Below, in pieces: positions 6,699 to 14,732 of a stretch of DNA of 41,547 bases (the first letter of the stretch is position 1; the number at the start of each line of letters is the position of its first letter). The DNA is taken from positions 1 to 41,547 of the forward strand of contig JADGEJ010000032.1 in assembly GCA_016744435.1 (NCBI GenBank), in the 5' to 3' direction. A program made the position numbers and the translations under genes. Under the pieces are notes generated by a model. It did not search any database. It worked only from the letters and a program-made list of their open reading frames with translations, and was not told the DNA's origin. The DNA is from Lentibacter sp. GTDB lineage: Bacteria; Pseudomonadota; Alphaproteobacteria; Rhodobacterales; Rhodobacteraceae.

Positions 6699-6979
6699 TT
6701 CTCTGGAAAATGACAACTGGACTATAGTCTTTTGAATGAGCAGACCTTCGAGACACCAAGAGTGGAAGGCTGCTTTGCCCGCAATGCCACCGCACGGCAA
6801 GGCCGATGTGAATGGCTGATTTCGAGCAACGAGAACTCAAAGGGTTCGCATGCCTCAGTGGCCAAACTATCTGTCACGCACGCCTGTAACGCTGTTCGCA
6901 AAGCCGTGAGGCGGCTGTAACAAGCCTTACATTCAGGGCACGCAGCGTTATCTCTTTCTTTACAAAACAGTGCCACGGC
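6699..6979. other. Non-coding upstream region of rpoH
   Basis: No frame in this stretch resembles a protein. A 10-bp palindrome, GACTATAGTC (6720-6729), followed by TTTTG lies just after the acetyltransferase stop and may be a weak terminator. The remainder probably carries distal regulatory sites for rpoH; I see no further clear motif. Confidence 0.4.
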
Positions 6980-7009
6980 CTTGAAACAGCGGCGAAGGCT
7001 TCCTAAATT
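6980..7009 (+). promoter_or_regulatory. Possible heat-shock (RpoH-type) promoter for rpoH
   Basis: CTTGAAA (6980-6986) and CCTAAATT (7002-7009) are spaced by 15 bp, 40 bp ahead of the rpoH start. The -35 matches the sigma-32 consensus CTTGAAA, and the -10 partly resembles CCCCATNT. If real, rpoH would be autoregulated as in several alphaproteobacteria. A ribosome site AGGAGGGGG lies just before the start codon. Confidence 0.35.
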
Positions 7010-7048
7010 GATGTTAAGCCCTGTTACATTACAGGAGGGGGACAAAAC

Positions 7049-7945
7049 ATGAGCAACTATAAAAACCTACCAGCACCAACACCAGAAGGCGGCCTGAACC
7101 GCTATATGCAGGAAATCCGCAAGTTTCCGCTCTTGGAGCCGGAAGAGGAATACATGCTGGCCAAAGCTTGGGTTGAGCAAGAAGACACGGAAGCGGCGCA
7201 CCGTATGGTCACGTCGCACCTGCGCCTCGCGGCCAAAATCGCTATGGGCTACCGTGGCTACGGCCTGCCGCAGGCTGAGGTTATTTCCGAGGCGAACGTC
7301 GGCCTCATGCAAGCCGTGAAGCGGTTTGACCCTGAGAAGGGCTTTCGCCTCGCGACCTATGCGATGTGGTGGATCCGCGCCAGCATTCAGGAATATGTGC
7401 TGCGCTCGTGGAGCCTTGTGAAGCTTGGCACCACCTCAGCGCAAAAGAAGCTGTTCTTCAACCTGCGCAAAGCCAAAAACCGCATTGGTGCGCTCGAAGA
7501 GGGCGATCTGCGCCCGGAAAACGTCGAGCGCATTGCTCATGATCTGGGCGTCACCGAGAAGGAAGTGATCTCGATGAACCGCCGCATGTCAGGCGGTGAT
7601 GCGTCGCTCAATGCCACGGTTGGCTCTGAGGGCGAAGGCACCATGCAGTGGCAGGATTGGCTTGAGGACGAGAGCGCTGATCAGGCCGGTGACTACGAGG
7701 CGCGTGACGAGCTTGAAGCGCGTCGCGAGATGCTTGCTGAGGCGATGGGTGTGCTCAACGATCGTGAGAAAGACATTCTCCAGCAGCGCCGCCTCAGCGA
7801 GAAAACGATCACGCTGGAAGAGCTTTCAGGCCAGTACGACGTGTCGCGCGAGCGCATTCGCCAGATCGAAGTGCGCGCCTTTGAAAAGCTGCAAGAGCGG
7901 ATGCGCGAGCTGGCCAAAGACAAAGGGCTGTTGGCAACTGCCTAA
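7049..7945 (+). CDS. rpoH: RNA polymerase sigma factor RpoH (sigma-32)
   Basis: 298 residues, standard for alphaproteobacterial RpoH. Region 2 is present with LISEANVGLMQAVKRFDP-like sequence (about 78-95) and the -10 recognition helix ATYAMWWIRASIQEYVLRSW (about 102-121). The RpoH box appears as QKKLFFNLRKAKN at 132-144, which separates RpoH from RpoD/RpoS. Region 4.2 is the helix-turn-helix EELSGQYDVSRERIRQIEVRAF near the C-terminus. It directs RNA polymerase to heat-shock promoters. Rhodobacterales often have two RpoH paralogs; this one looks more like the classic RpoHI, but that is an impression. Monocistronic, facing purD. Confidence 0.95.
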   Translation: MSNYKNLPAPTPEGGLNRYMQEIRKFPLLEPEEEYMLAKAWVEQEDTEAAHRMVTSHLRLAAKIAMGYRGYGLPQAEVISEANVGLMQAVKRFDPEKGFRLATYAMWWIRASIQEYVLRSWSLVKLGTTSAQKKLFFNLRKAKNRIGALEEGDLRPENVERIAHDLGVTEKEVISMNRRMSGGDASLNATVGSEGEGTMQWQDWLEDESADQAGDYEARDELEARREMLAEAMGVLNDREKDILQQRRLSEKTITLEELSGQYDVSRERIRQIEVRAFEKLQERMRELAKDKGLLATA

Positions 7946-8040
7946 GTCTTGAACGCATGGTAAATCCCGCTTGGCTCCTTCGGGCCTGTGGGGGTGCCCT
8001 CGCCAATGCCCCATCGGCGCTGCCTTTTTCTTTCAAAAAA

Positions 8041-8104
8041 CATCCCGGGGGTCTGGGGGCTGGCCCCCAGTCTAACCTGTGTCTGGGGGCCAGCCCCCAG
8101 TCGG
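8041..8104. repeat. Pair of mutually inverted palindromes (REP-like, probable purD terminator)
   Basis: Two 18-bp palindromes, CTGGGGGCTGGCCCCCAG (8053-8070) and CTGGGGGCCAGCCCCCAG (8083-8100), each have perfect 8-bp arms. They are exact reverse complements of each other, 12 bp apart. On the minus strand the last hairpin is followed by ACCCCCGGGATGTTTTTTG, an arrangement I recall as common after genes in Rhodobacterales. It lies between the convergent ends of rpoH and purD and could end transcription of purD and perhaps of rpoH. Copy number elsewhere in the genome cannot be seen from here. Confidence 0.7.
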
Positions 8105-8169
8105 TCGGATTTCACAAAACGCCCGAGCAACAAGTACGCTATACGTTCAACGAGCAAATTCGAGTCTTC

Positions 8170-9432
8170 TTACAGAGCCCGCCAACCAATGTCAGAGCGG
8201 AAAAAGCCTTCAGGCCAGTCAACTTGGCCAACCATCTTGTAAGCTTCCTCGCGTGCCTCACTCAGACTCGCGCCGCGCGCTGCCACGCTCAGAACACGCC
8301 CGCCCGTGGCAGTGATGTCATCGCCAACTGCCGTGGTGCCCGCATGAAAGCACATGTGGCCGCTGTCATCGTCCATCGTCTCCAGTCCGCCAATCACCGA
8401 GCCTTTTTCGTATGAGCCCGGATAGCCATTCGCGGCCATGACAACCGTCATGGCGTGGTCGTCCGCCCAGTGCACCTGTGCTTCCGCGAGCCGCCCGTCC
8501 GCTGCCGCATGAATGTGGTCAAACGCCTGCGCGCCCAGCCGCATCATCAAAACCTGACACTCAGGGTCGCCAAAGCGCACGTTGTATTCGACAAGCCGTG
8601 GCTGACCGTCTTTGATCATCAACCCAACAAACAGCACACCTTGAAACGGCGTGCCACGGCGGGCCATTTCGTGCAGAGTCGGCAGCACGATCTCGTCCAT
8701 GGTTTTGGCTACAACATCCGCGTCCATCACGGGTGCGGGCGAATAGGCCCCCATACCGCCGGTGTTTGGCCCGGTGTCGCCGACCCCGACGCGCTTGTGG
8801 TCTTGCGCGGTGCCAAAAGGCAGCGCGTCTTCGCCATCGCACAGCACGAAAAAGCTCGCTTCTTCGCCGTCCATAAACTCTTCGACAACAACTTCAGCGC
8901 CTGCGTCGCCATGTGCGCCGCCGAACATATCTTCAAGGGCGGCCAAAGCTTCGCTGAGTTCCATCGCGACGACAACGCCTTTGCCCGCCGCTAACCCGTC
9001 GGCCTTGATCACAATCGGCGCCCCTTGGGCTTTCACATAAGCAATCGCTTCGGCCTTATCGGTGAAGTGGCCATAGGCCGCTGTCGGGGCATTCGCCGCG
9101 TCACACACAGCCTTGGTGAATGACTTTGACGCCTCAAGCTGCGCCGCTTCTTTTGAAGGGCCAAACGCCAGAATGCCCGCCGCGCGCAAATGGTCTGCAA
9201 CACCTGCCGCCAAGGGGGCTTCGGGGCCAACGATCACGAAGTCGATGGCGTTCTCTCGGGCAAAGGCCACGACAGCGCCACCGTCCATGATGTCCAGCGC
9301 CACACATGTCGCGAGGTCAGCCATGCCCGCGTTGCCGGGGGCTACGTAAAGCTTGTCGCATTTCGGGTTCTGCATGGTCGCCCATGCAAGCGCGTGTTCG
9401 CGCCCGCCGCTGCCGAGGATAAGGATGTTCAT
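8170..9432 (-). CDS. purD: Phosphoribosylamine-glycine ligase (GAR synthetase)
   Basis: 420 residues, full length for PurD. The N-terminal NILILGSGGREHALAW is the family start, followed by VGPEAPLAAGVADHL. The ATP-grasp part includes PIVIKADGLAAGKGVVVA (about 129-146) and the signature TGPNTGGMGAYSPAP, and the metal/active-site segment RLVEYNVRFGDPECQ is also present. It makes glycinamide ribonucleotide from phosphoribosylamine, glycine and ATP in purine synthesis. An AGGAG ribosome site precedes the ATG. It is divergent from xseA with about 80 bp between starts, which must contain both promoters. Confidence 0.97.
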   Translation of the reverse strand: MNILILGSGGREHALAWATMQNPKCDKLYVAPGNAGMADLATCVALDIMDGGAVVAFARENAIDFVIVGPEAPLAAGVADHLRAAGILAFGPSKEAAQLEASKSFTKAVCDAANAPTAAYGHFTDKAEAIAYVKAQGAPIVIKADGLAAGKGVVVAMELSEALAALEDMFGGAHGDAGAEVVVEEFMDGEEASFFVLCDGEDALPFGTAQDHKRVGVGDTGPNTGGMGAYSPAPVMDADVVAKTMDEIVLPTLHEMARRGTPFQGVLFVGLMIKDGQPRLVEYNVRFGDPECQVLMMRLGAQAFDHIHAAADGRLAEAQVHWADDHAMTVVMAANGYPGSYEKGSVIGGLETMDDDSGHMCFHAGTTAVGDDITATGGRVLSVAARGASLSEAREEAYKMVGQVDWPEGFFRSDIGWRAL

Positions 9433-9513
9433 GGCGTAACTCCTGCTTGGACTTATGTTGCGGGCGTTCTAAGCTGGCAGGCGCGTAGATACAAGCGAGG
9501 CCAGCGAGTTCCC

Positions 9514-11025
9514 ATGTCTGATCTGATAGATGACCCGTCTGAGGGCGCGAATGCACCGGAATTTTCGATCAGCGAAATCTCGGGGGCCATCAAACGCCTC
9601 ATTGAAGGCGAGTTCGCCCATGTGCGCCTACGCGGCGAAGTGGGGCGCGTATCGCGCCCGCGTTCGGGCCATCTCTACCTTGACTTGAAAGACGACAAAG
9701 CCGTCATCAACGGCATCATTTGGAAAGGTGTCGCCACCCGCCTACAGGTGCAGCCCGAAGAAGGCATGGAAGTTGTCGCCGTCGGCCGCTTGACGACATT
9801 CGCAGGCCAGTCGCGCTATCAGATCGTGATTGAAGAGATCAGGCCAGCCGGTGTTGGCGCCCTCATGGCGATGCTGGAAAAGCGCAAGCAGATGCTCGCT
9901 GCCGAAGGGCTGTTTGAGCCGGAGCGCAAAAAGCCGCTGCCGTATCTGCCGCATGTTATCGGGGTGGTGACATCCCCCTCCGGCGCTGTCATCCGCGACA
10001 TCCTGCACCGTCTGCGCGACAGGTTCCCTCGCAAGGTTCTGGTCTGGCCTGTGGCCGTGCAGGGCGACAAATCTGCCGCAGAAGTCGCCCGTGCGATCGC
10101 CGGTTTCAACGCGCTTAGTTCCGGCGGCGCGCTGCCACGGCCCGACTTGCTCATCGTGGCGCGCGGTGGTGGCTCGGTTGAAGACTTGTGGGGCTTTAAC
10201 GAGGAGGTTGTCGCGCGCGCTGTGGCCGCCTCTGACATTCCGCTGATCTCTGCCGTGGGCCACGAGACAGACACAACGCTGATTGACTTTGTCTCAGACA
10301 AACGCGCGCCGACGCCGACAGCGGCCGCCGAGCTGGCCGTGCCCGTGCGGCTTGAACTTCTGGCATGGGTCAATGAGCAAGGTGCGCGGATGAGCACGGC
10401 CCTGACTAGCGGCGTCGAGCGGCGCGGCCAACGGTTGCGTGACCTCGCACGCGCCATTCCGCGGGCCGAAAGCCTTGTTGAGCCTGCCCGCCAACGGATG
10501 GATCGCGCAGGCGAGCGCTTGCCTGCGGCCCTGCGTCATGGCGTGCAAACGCGGCGTGTGGCGCTTTCGGACGTTTCCGGCTCTCTCAAGCCGTCGCTTC
10601 TCACACGTTCTGTCAGCGGCGAGCGGCAGCGGCTTGAAAACATGTCTGCTAGACTCAACCTGCAAGCGGTGCAGGCCGACATTGCCCGCAAAGGGGCAGA
10701 CCTTACGCGCCTCACCAAGCGCATGGGCGAGATCGGGCACGCGCAGCTTGCAACGCTCAGCGACCGCTTGGAAGCAACCGACCGTTTGCGCGAAACGCTG
10801 AGCTATAAGGCAACGCTCGCGCGTGGCTATGCCGTGGTGCGTGGCGATGGCGCTGTCGTAACGACGCAAAAGGCGGCTGGCGCGGCCAAAGCGCTTGAGA
10901 TCGAGTTTGCCGATGGGCGTCTGGCGCTGGGGGAGGGCGGGCAACCGCCGCCTCCCATCAGCAAACCAAAGCCGAAACAAGCCGCAAAGCCCAACAAACC
11001 GCCAGACCAAGGCTCGCTCTTCTAA
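9514..11025 (+). CDS. xseA: Exodeoxyribonuclease VII large subunit
   Basis: 503 residues from the start chosen here; the frame is open further upstream into the purD region, but homologs begin near this point. An N-terminal OB-fold domain is present (EFSISEISGAIKRLIEGEF to GHLYLDLKDDKAVINGIIWKG, about 17-75). The catalytic exonuclease VII domain follows with IGVVTSPSGAVIRDI (about 149-163) and the motif RGGGSVEDLWGFNEE. The coiled-coil C-terminal region ends with ATLARGYAVVRGDGAVV and a basic, proline-rich tail (KPKPKQAAKPNKPPDQ). With XseB it degrades single-stranded DNA to oligonucleotides. No xseB is in the window, which is normal. Confidence 0.96.
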   Translation: MSDLIDDPSEGANAPEFSISEISGAIKRLIEGEFAHVRLRGEVGRVSRPRSGHLYLDLKDDKAVINGIIWKGVATRLQVQPEEGMEVVAVGRLTTFAGQSRYQIVIEEIRPAGVGALMAMLEKRKQMLAAEGLFEPERKKPLPYLPHVIGVVTSPSGAVIRDILHRLRDRFPRKVLVWPVAVQGDKSAAEVARAIAGFNALSSGGALPRPDLLIVARGGGSVEDLWGFNEEVVARAVAASDIPLISAVGHETDTTLIDFVSDKRAPTPTAAAELAVPVRLELLAWVNEQGARMSTALTSGVERRGQRLRDLARAIPRAESLVEPARQRMDRAGERLPAALRHGVQTRRVALSDVSGSLKPSLLTRSVSGERQRLENMSARLNLQAVQADIARKGADLTRLTKRMGEIGHAQLATLSDRLEATDRLRETLSYKATLARGYAVVRGDGAVVTTQKAAGAAKALEIEFADGRLALGEGGQPPPPISKPKPKQAAKPNKPPDQGSLF

Positions 11026-11046
11026 CACCGCTTGATTGGCCGTTTC

Positions 11047-11071
11047 CGACAGGATGTGTCGCCAAATGACA
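11047..11071 (+). promoter_or_regulatory. GACA/TGTC inverted repeat upstream of the MttB-like gene
   Basis: CGACA-N5-TGTCG (11047-11061) is a perfect short inverted repeat. A second GACA at 11068-11071 makes TGTC-N7-GACA with the right half, so three half-sites alternate within 25 bp. The site lies about 60 bp before the methyltransferase gene and may be an operator; no regulator gene is adjacent and no family can be named. Confidence 0.3.
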
Positions 11072-11125
11072 GGCGGCTCGGTGTCTCGCGCGGTTTGATC
11101 GGAGCGAACACTCTGGGAGAACGAC

Positions 11126-12685
11126 ATGGCACGAGCAGGTAGAAGCGGTGGACGCAGCGGAGGCCGCGCAGGTGCCGCCAAGCGGCGGGGCGCAACTGTC
11201 ATCGAGCAAATGCCTTGGCGCATTATCAAGAATGTCGACAAGCCTGTTGAGCCACTGAACGAGGAAGGCGTGCAGGCGATCCACGTAGGGGCCATGCGCA
11301 TTCTCGAAGAGATTGGCATCGAGATCCTCAACGCCGAAGCGCTTGAAGTGTTCCGCGAAATGGGCGCGACCATTGACGGCGACAATGTGCGCATGGGCCG
11401 TGAGATGGTCATGGAGCTGATCGGCAAAGCGCCGTCGGAGTGGACGCTGACGCCGCGCAACCCTGCGCGCCAGCTGCCTGTGGGGGGCAACAACCTGTTG
11501 TTTGGCAACGTCTCATCGCCGCCCTCGTATTGGACGATGGAAACAGGCCGCAAGATGACGGGCACGCGCGAAATGTGCAAAGACCTGATCAAGCTGAGCC
11601 AGTATTTTAACTGCATCCACTTTTGTGGCGGATACCCTGTTGAGCCGCAGGACATACACGCCTCTATTCGACACCTTGATGTGCTCTATGACAAGCTGAC
11701 GCTGACCGACAAAGTCGTGCACACCTACAGCTTGGGCAAGGAGCGAGTCGAAGACTGCATGGAAATGGTGCGGATCGCGGGCGGGCACACCGACGAAGAG
11801 TTTGAAGCCAGCCCGAAGATGTATACCAACATCAACTCGACATCGCCGCTTAAGCACGACGAGCCGATGCTGGACGGCTGGATGCGCATGGCGCGGCGCA
11901 ACCAAGGCCTGATTGTCACGCCGTTCACGCTTGCGGGGGCGATGGCGCCTGTGACGATGGCAGGCGCTGTGGCGCAGTCGATCGCCGAAGGGCTGATTGC
12001 GGTGGCGCTGGCGCAATACATTCGCCCCGGCGCGGCTTGCGCGATTGGCACCTTTACCAGCAATGTCGACATGAAATCAGGCGCACCCGCTTTTGGCACG
12101 CCTGAGTATATGCGCGCCACGCAGATGACTGGGCAGCTGGCGCGATTTTACGGGTTGCCGATGCGTGCGTCAGGGGTCTGCGCGGCCAATGTGCCGGACG
12201 GTCAGGCGATGTGGGAAACCTCCAACAGCCTCTGGGCGGCTGTACAGTCAGGTACCAACATGGTGTACCACGCAGCTGGCTGGCTTGAAGGCGGGCTGAT
12301 CGCCAGTCCTGAGAAGTTTGTCATGGATTGTGAGGTTTTGCAGCAAATTCAACGCTATATGGAGCCTGCGACCTTTGCGACGACACCTGATGACATCGCG
12401 ATTGATGCGATTGCCGAAGTAGGCCAGCACGGGCACTTCTTTGGGCTGCAACACACGCAAGACAGGTATACTACGGCGTTTTACCAGCCGTTCCTGAGCG
12501 ACTGGCGCAACTTTGAAGCCTGGGATGCTGCAGGGGCCGTCTGGACGCCGGAGCGCGCGCACCACCTTTACAAAGAGATCATCGCCAGCTTTGAAGCCCC
12601 GGCAATGGACCCTGCCATTCGCGAAGAGCTTGAAGCCTTTGTCGCACGCCGCAAGGCCGAAGGCGGAGCCCCCACCGACTTCTGA
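11126..12685 (+). CDS. MttB-family methyltransferase (non-pyrrolysine type)
   Basis: 519 residues of the trimethylamine methyltransferase MttB family. The N-terminal 25 residues are rich in Gly, Arg and Ala (RAGRSGGRSGGRAGAAKRRG) and probably disordered; the TIM-barrel follows from about residue 40. There is no in-frame stop, so the pyrrolysine of archaeal MttB is not used. Bacterial non-Pyl members include MtgB, which transfers a methyl group from glycine betaine to a corrinoid protein; the quaternary amine used here is unknown. No corrinoid-binding protein, reductive activator or second methyltransferase is beside it, so partners must be elsewhere. It follows xseA by 100 bp with its own upstream repeat. 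Confidence 0.85.
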   Translation: MARAGRSGGRSGGRAGAAKRRGATVIEQMPWRIIKNVDKPVEPLNEEGVQAIHVGAMRILEEIGIEILNAEALEVFREMGATIDGDNVRMGREMVMELIGKAPSEWTLTPRNPARQLPVGGNNLLFGNVSSPPSYWTMETGRKMTGTREMCKDLIKLSQYFNCIHFCGGYPVEPQDIHASIRHLDVLYDKLTLTDKVVHTYSLGKERVEDCMEMVRIAGGHTDEEFEASPKMYTNINSTSPLKHDEPMLDGWMRMARRNQGLIVTPFTLAGAMAPVTMAGAVAQSIAEGLIAVALAQYIRPGAACAIGTFTSNVDMKSGAPAFGTPEYMRATQMTGQLARFYGLPMRASGVCAANVPDGQAMWETSNSLWAAVQSGTNMVYHAAGWLEGGLIASPEKFVMDCEVLQQIQRYMEPATFATTPDDIAIDAIAEVGQHGHFFGLQHTQDRYTTAFYQPFLSDWRNFEAWDAAGAVWTPERAHHLYKEIIASFEAPAMDPAIREELEAFVARRKAEGGAPTDF

Positions 12686-12705
12686 GTCGCGCCGAGGGAC
12701 TGCGC

Positions 12706-12805
12706 CTTGGCTTCGCCAAGTCGCGGTGCCGGGTGGTCGGATCGCAGCAAAGCTGCGATCCGACCACCCGGCTGGGCCCAACGCATGACGGGGCATCTTC
12801 GATGC
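12706..12805. repeat. Cluster of three intergenic hairpins, one with 20-bp perfect arms
   Basis: Hairpin A is CTTGGC-TTC-GCCAAG (12706-12720). Hairpin B has arms CCGGGTGGTCGGATCGCAGC (12729-12748) and its exact reverse complement (12752-12771) around an AAA loop. Hairpin C is GCATC-TTC-GATGC (12793-12805). No T tract follows B on either strand, so it is not a standard intrinsic terminator. From experience such GGATCGCAGC-type palindromes recur between genes in Rhodobacterales; this suggests a dispersed palindromic element. It lies after the MttB-like gene and before the DUF4153 gene. Confidence 0.7.
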
Positions 12806-12948
12806 ACCGGAATGGGGCGGGAGACCCTTAGGAGCCCCCTTTGGTCTGCTCAGAGGAAATTGAGTGAGAACTCCTCACCTAGTGTACTAAAACTGCGTGA
12901 AACTCGCGTTAGCAAGGCGTATCATAGGCTGAAACGAGGGAGTCGCTA

Positions 12949-14670
12949 ATGATGAAAGACCGCTTGGAGCTTGCTGCCATCGGAGGGGTCGCCGGCCTCT
13001 CGCTATGGGCGTTTTTTGAATTTCTCCCTCAGATTGTCGGCAAAGGCTGGGGGTTGCACGTCGCCCTGACGATGGTGCTGGCGTTTTTCGTCTCGCTATT
13101 GGCACTGGTTGGCCCCGAAAAGCCTCAGCGTGCGCTGCTGCCCTCGGCGCTTTTGGCCTGTCTGGCTGGCGCGCTTGCCTTAATGGGCATTCTTCGGTTT
13201 GCGACACCTCGTGACTACTATGCAGTCGGGCACACCATTGTGGCCATGGGTGCGATGATGTTTATCGCTATCCCTTTTGCCGCGGCCGAGCTTGAGGAAA
13301 GAGGCGGTTGGCGTCAATATGCGCGGCTGTTTGATGCCGCATGGGGCATTTTCATCCGCTATTTTGCTGGTTGGCTGTTTGCCGGGCTTATTTTGCTGGT
13401 GCTGTATCTGTCTGATGAGTTGCTCAAGCTCGTAGGGATCCGCATCATCGACGACATCCTAAAAATCGACGTTGTCCGCTATACGCTGATCGGGGCTGTA
13501 TTCGGGCTTGGCGTGGCAACAGTACATGAGCTGCGCGATTATGTTTCGCCAGTTCTCGTGCACCGTTTGTTGCGCATGTTGGTGCCTTTGGTTCTGGTTG
13601 TTGTTGTTATCTTCCTAGGTGCGTTGCCGTTTCGTGGGCTGTCTGACTTGTTTGGCGACCTCTCAACAGCTGCCGTTCTGATGAGCGTTGCCTTCGGCGC
13701 AATCACCCTTATCACTACTTTGATTGACCGTGATAACGAGAATGCCTCCGATGTGCGGCTGATGGTTGTGTCGGCGAGAGCTTTGGCGGTTTTGTTGCCC
13801 TGCCTTGTGGCATTGGCGCTTTATGCTGTTTGGTTGCGGGTGGCGACTTACGGCTGGACACCCGAGCGGGTGATCGCGGCGTATGTTATGGTGTTTTTGG
13901 TCGGGTACTCAGTATCTTACGCCGTATCAGCATTGCGTGGCGCCGGCTGGATGGGGAAGCTGAGGCAGTGCAATTTAGGCCTAGCTATCGCGGTTTGTGT
14001 CGGTGCGGGGCTATGGTTGACACCTTTGATCAACGCTGAGGGCTGGTCTGCCAAGAGCCAGTTGGCGCGCTATCTTAACGGAAAAGCAGAAGCAGAAGGT
14101 CTACCGCTCTTCGAGATGGCGCATGACTGGGGCTTGCCTGGTTTGCGTGCTCTAGAGACTTTGGAAGATGCGGATGATGTAGCACTTGGTGCGATGATCA
14201 CAAGGGCAAAGAGTGCCAATTCAAGCTGGGCTTACACCCGTGATCTCGACACCAACGAAATAGTTGATTTGAAGGCAGATTTAGTCGCGCGCATCGCTGT
14301 GCGCCCAGAAGGATCCAGTGTTGTGCCACTGTTGAAAGACATGCCAATACGTGCGCTGCGCCAAGTTGAAAAGCTCTGCAAGGCAGGTACGCAACAGACA
14401 TGTGTTGTCGTGTTCCTGCCGGCGGGCACACAGGGCTACTCTGCCACGGAAGCTGTGTTGGTAAGCCGCGAAAGATCCGCTGTCTGGGCGGTTGCACGTG
14501 AAGGTACAGAAACTAACCTTCGATCCATATCCGCCTATGGGCCAGACAAGCGCACGACGTCACACCCGCGCGATATGTTTGACAGCGTGATGAGTGGTAA
14601 GTTTACATTTGAATCCGTCTCTCGCTCGTATTTGAAAGTCGGCGATACCGTGCTTGTTCCATACAATTGA
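12949..14670 (+). CDS. DUF4153 multi-pass membrane protein
   Basis: 573 residues. About the first 360 residues contain some ten hydrophobic spans typical of DUF4153 proteins, for example GLSLWAFFEFLPQIV, VALTMVLAFFVSLLALV, YTLIGAVFGLGVATV and VLVVVVIFLGALPF. The last 200 residues are mostly hydrophilic, and WGLPGLRALETLEDADD is close to a segment often seen in the family. The function is unknown; it is probably in the inner membrane. The ribosome site is GAGGGAG. Two adjacent ATGs at the start leave the first Met uncertain by one codon. The next gene begins 62 bp downstream and may be co-transcribed. Confidence 0.82.
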   Translation: MMKDRLELAAIGGVAGLSLWAFFEFLPQIVGKGWGLHVALTMVLAFFVSLLALVGPEKPQRALLPSALLACLAGALALMGILRFATPRDYYAVGHTIVAMGAMMFIAIPFAAAELEERGGWRQYARLFDAAWGIFIRYFAGWLFAGLILLVLYLSDELLKLVGIRIIDDILKIDVVRYTLIGAVFGLGVATVHELRDYVSPVLVHRLLRMLVPLVLVVVVIFLGALPFRGLSDLFGDLSTAAVLMSVAFGAITLITTLIDRDNENASDVRLMVVSARALAVLLPCLVALALYAVWLRVATYGWTPERVIAAYVMVFLVGYSVSYAVSALRGAGWMGKLRQCNLGLAIAVCVGAGLWLTPLINAEGWSAKSQLARYLNGKAEAEGLPLFEMAHDWGLPGLRALETLEDADDVALGAMITRAKSANSSWAYTRDLDTNEIVDLKADLVARIAVRPEGSSVVPLLKDMPIRALRQVEKLCKAGTQQTCVVVFLPAGTQGYSATEAVLVSRERSAVWAVAREGTETNLRSISAYGPDKRTTSHPRDMFDSVMSGKFTFESVSRSYLKVGDTVLVPYN

Positions 14671-14732
14671 AGATGTTGACTTCATCTTAACCTCGGCGGT
14701 GCATCCTCTCGTGAAAATAGAGGAAACGGACA

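Noticed and set aside
8053-8100. CRISPR-like repeat
   Set aside because: Only two units, self-palindromic and in opposite orientation with a 12-bp gap; no array and no cas genes.
9190-9513. Extended N-terminus of xseA reaching into the purD gene
   Set aside because: It is antisense to purD coding sequence and does not match the XseA family, whose start fits 9514.
12707-12949. Several open frames across the hairpin cluster, encoding phrases such as GGRIAAKLRSDHP
   Set aside because: They are translations of the palindromic repeat, on both strands, and do not represent a protein.
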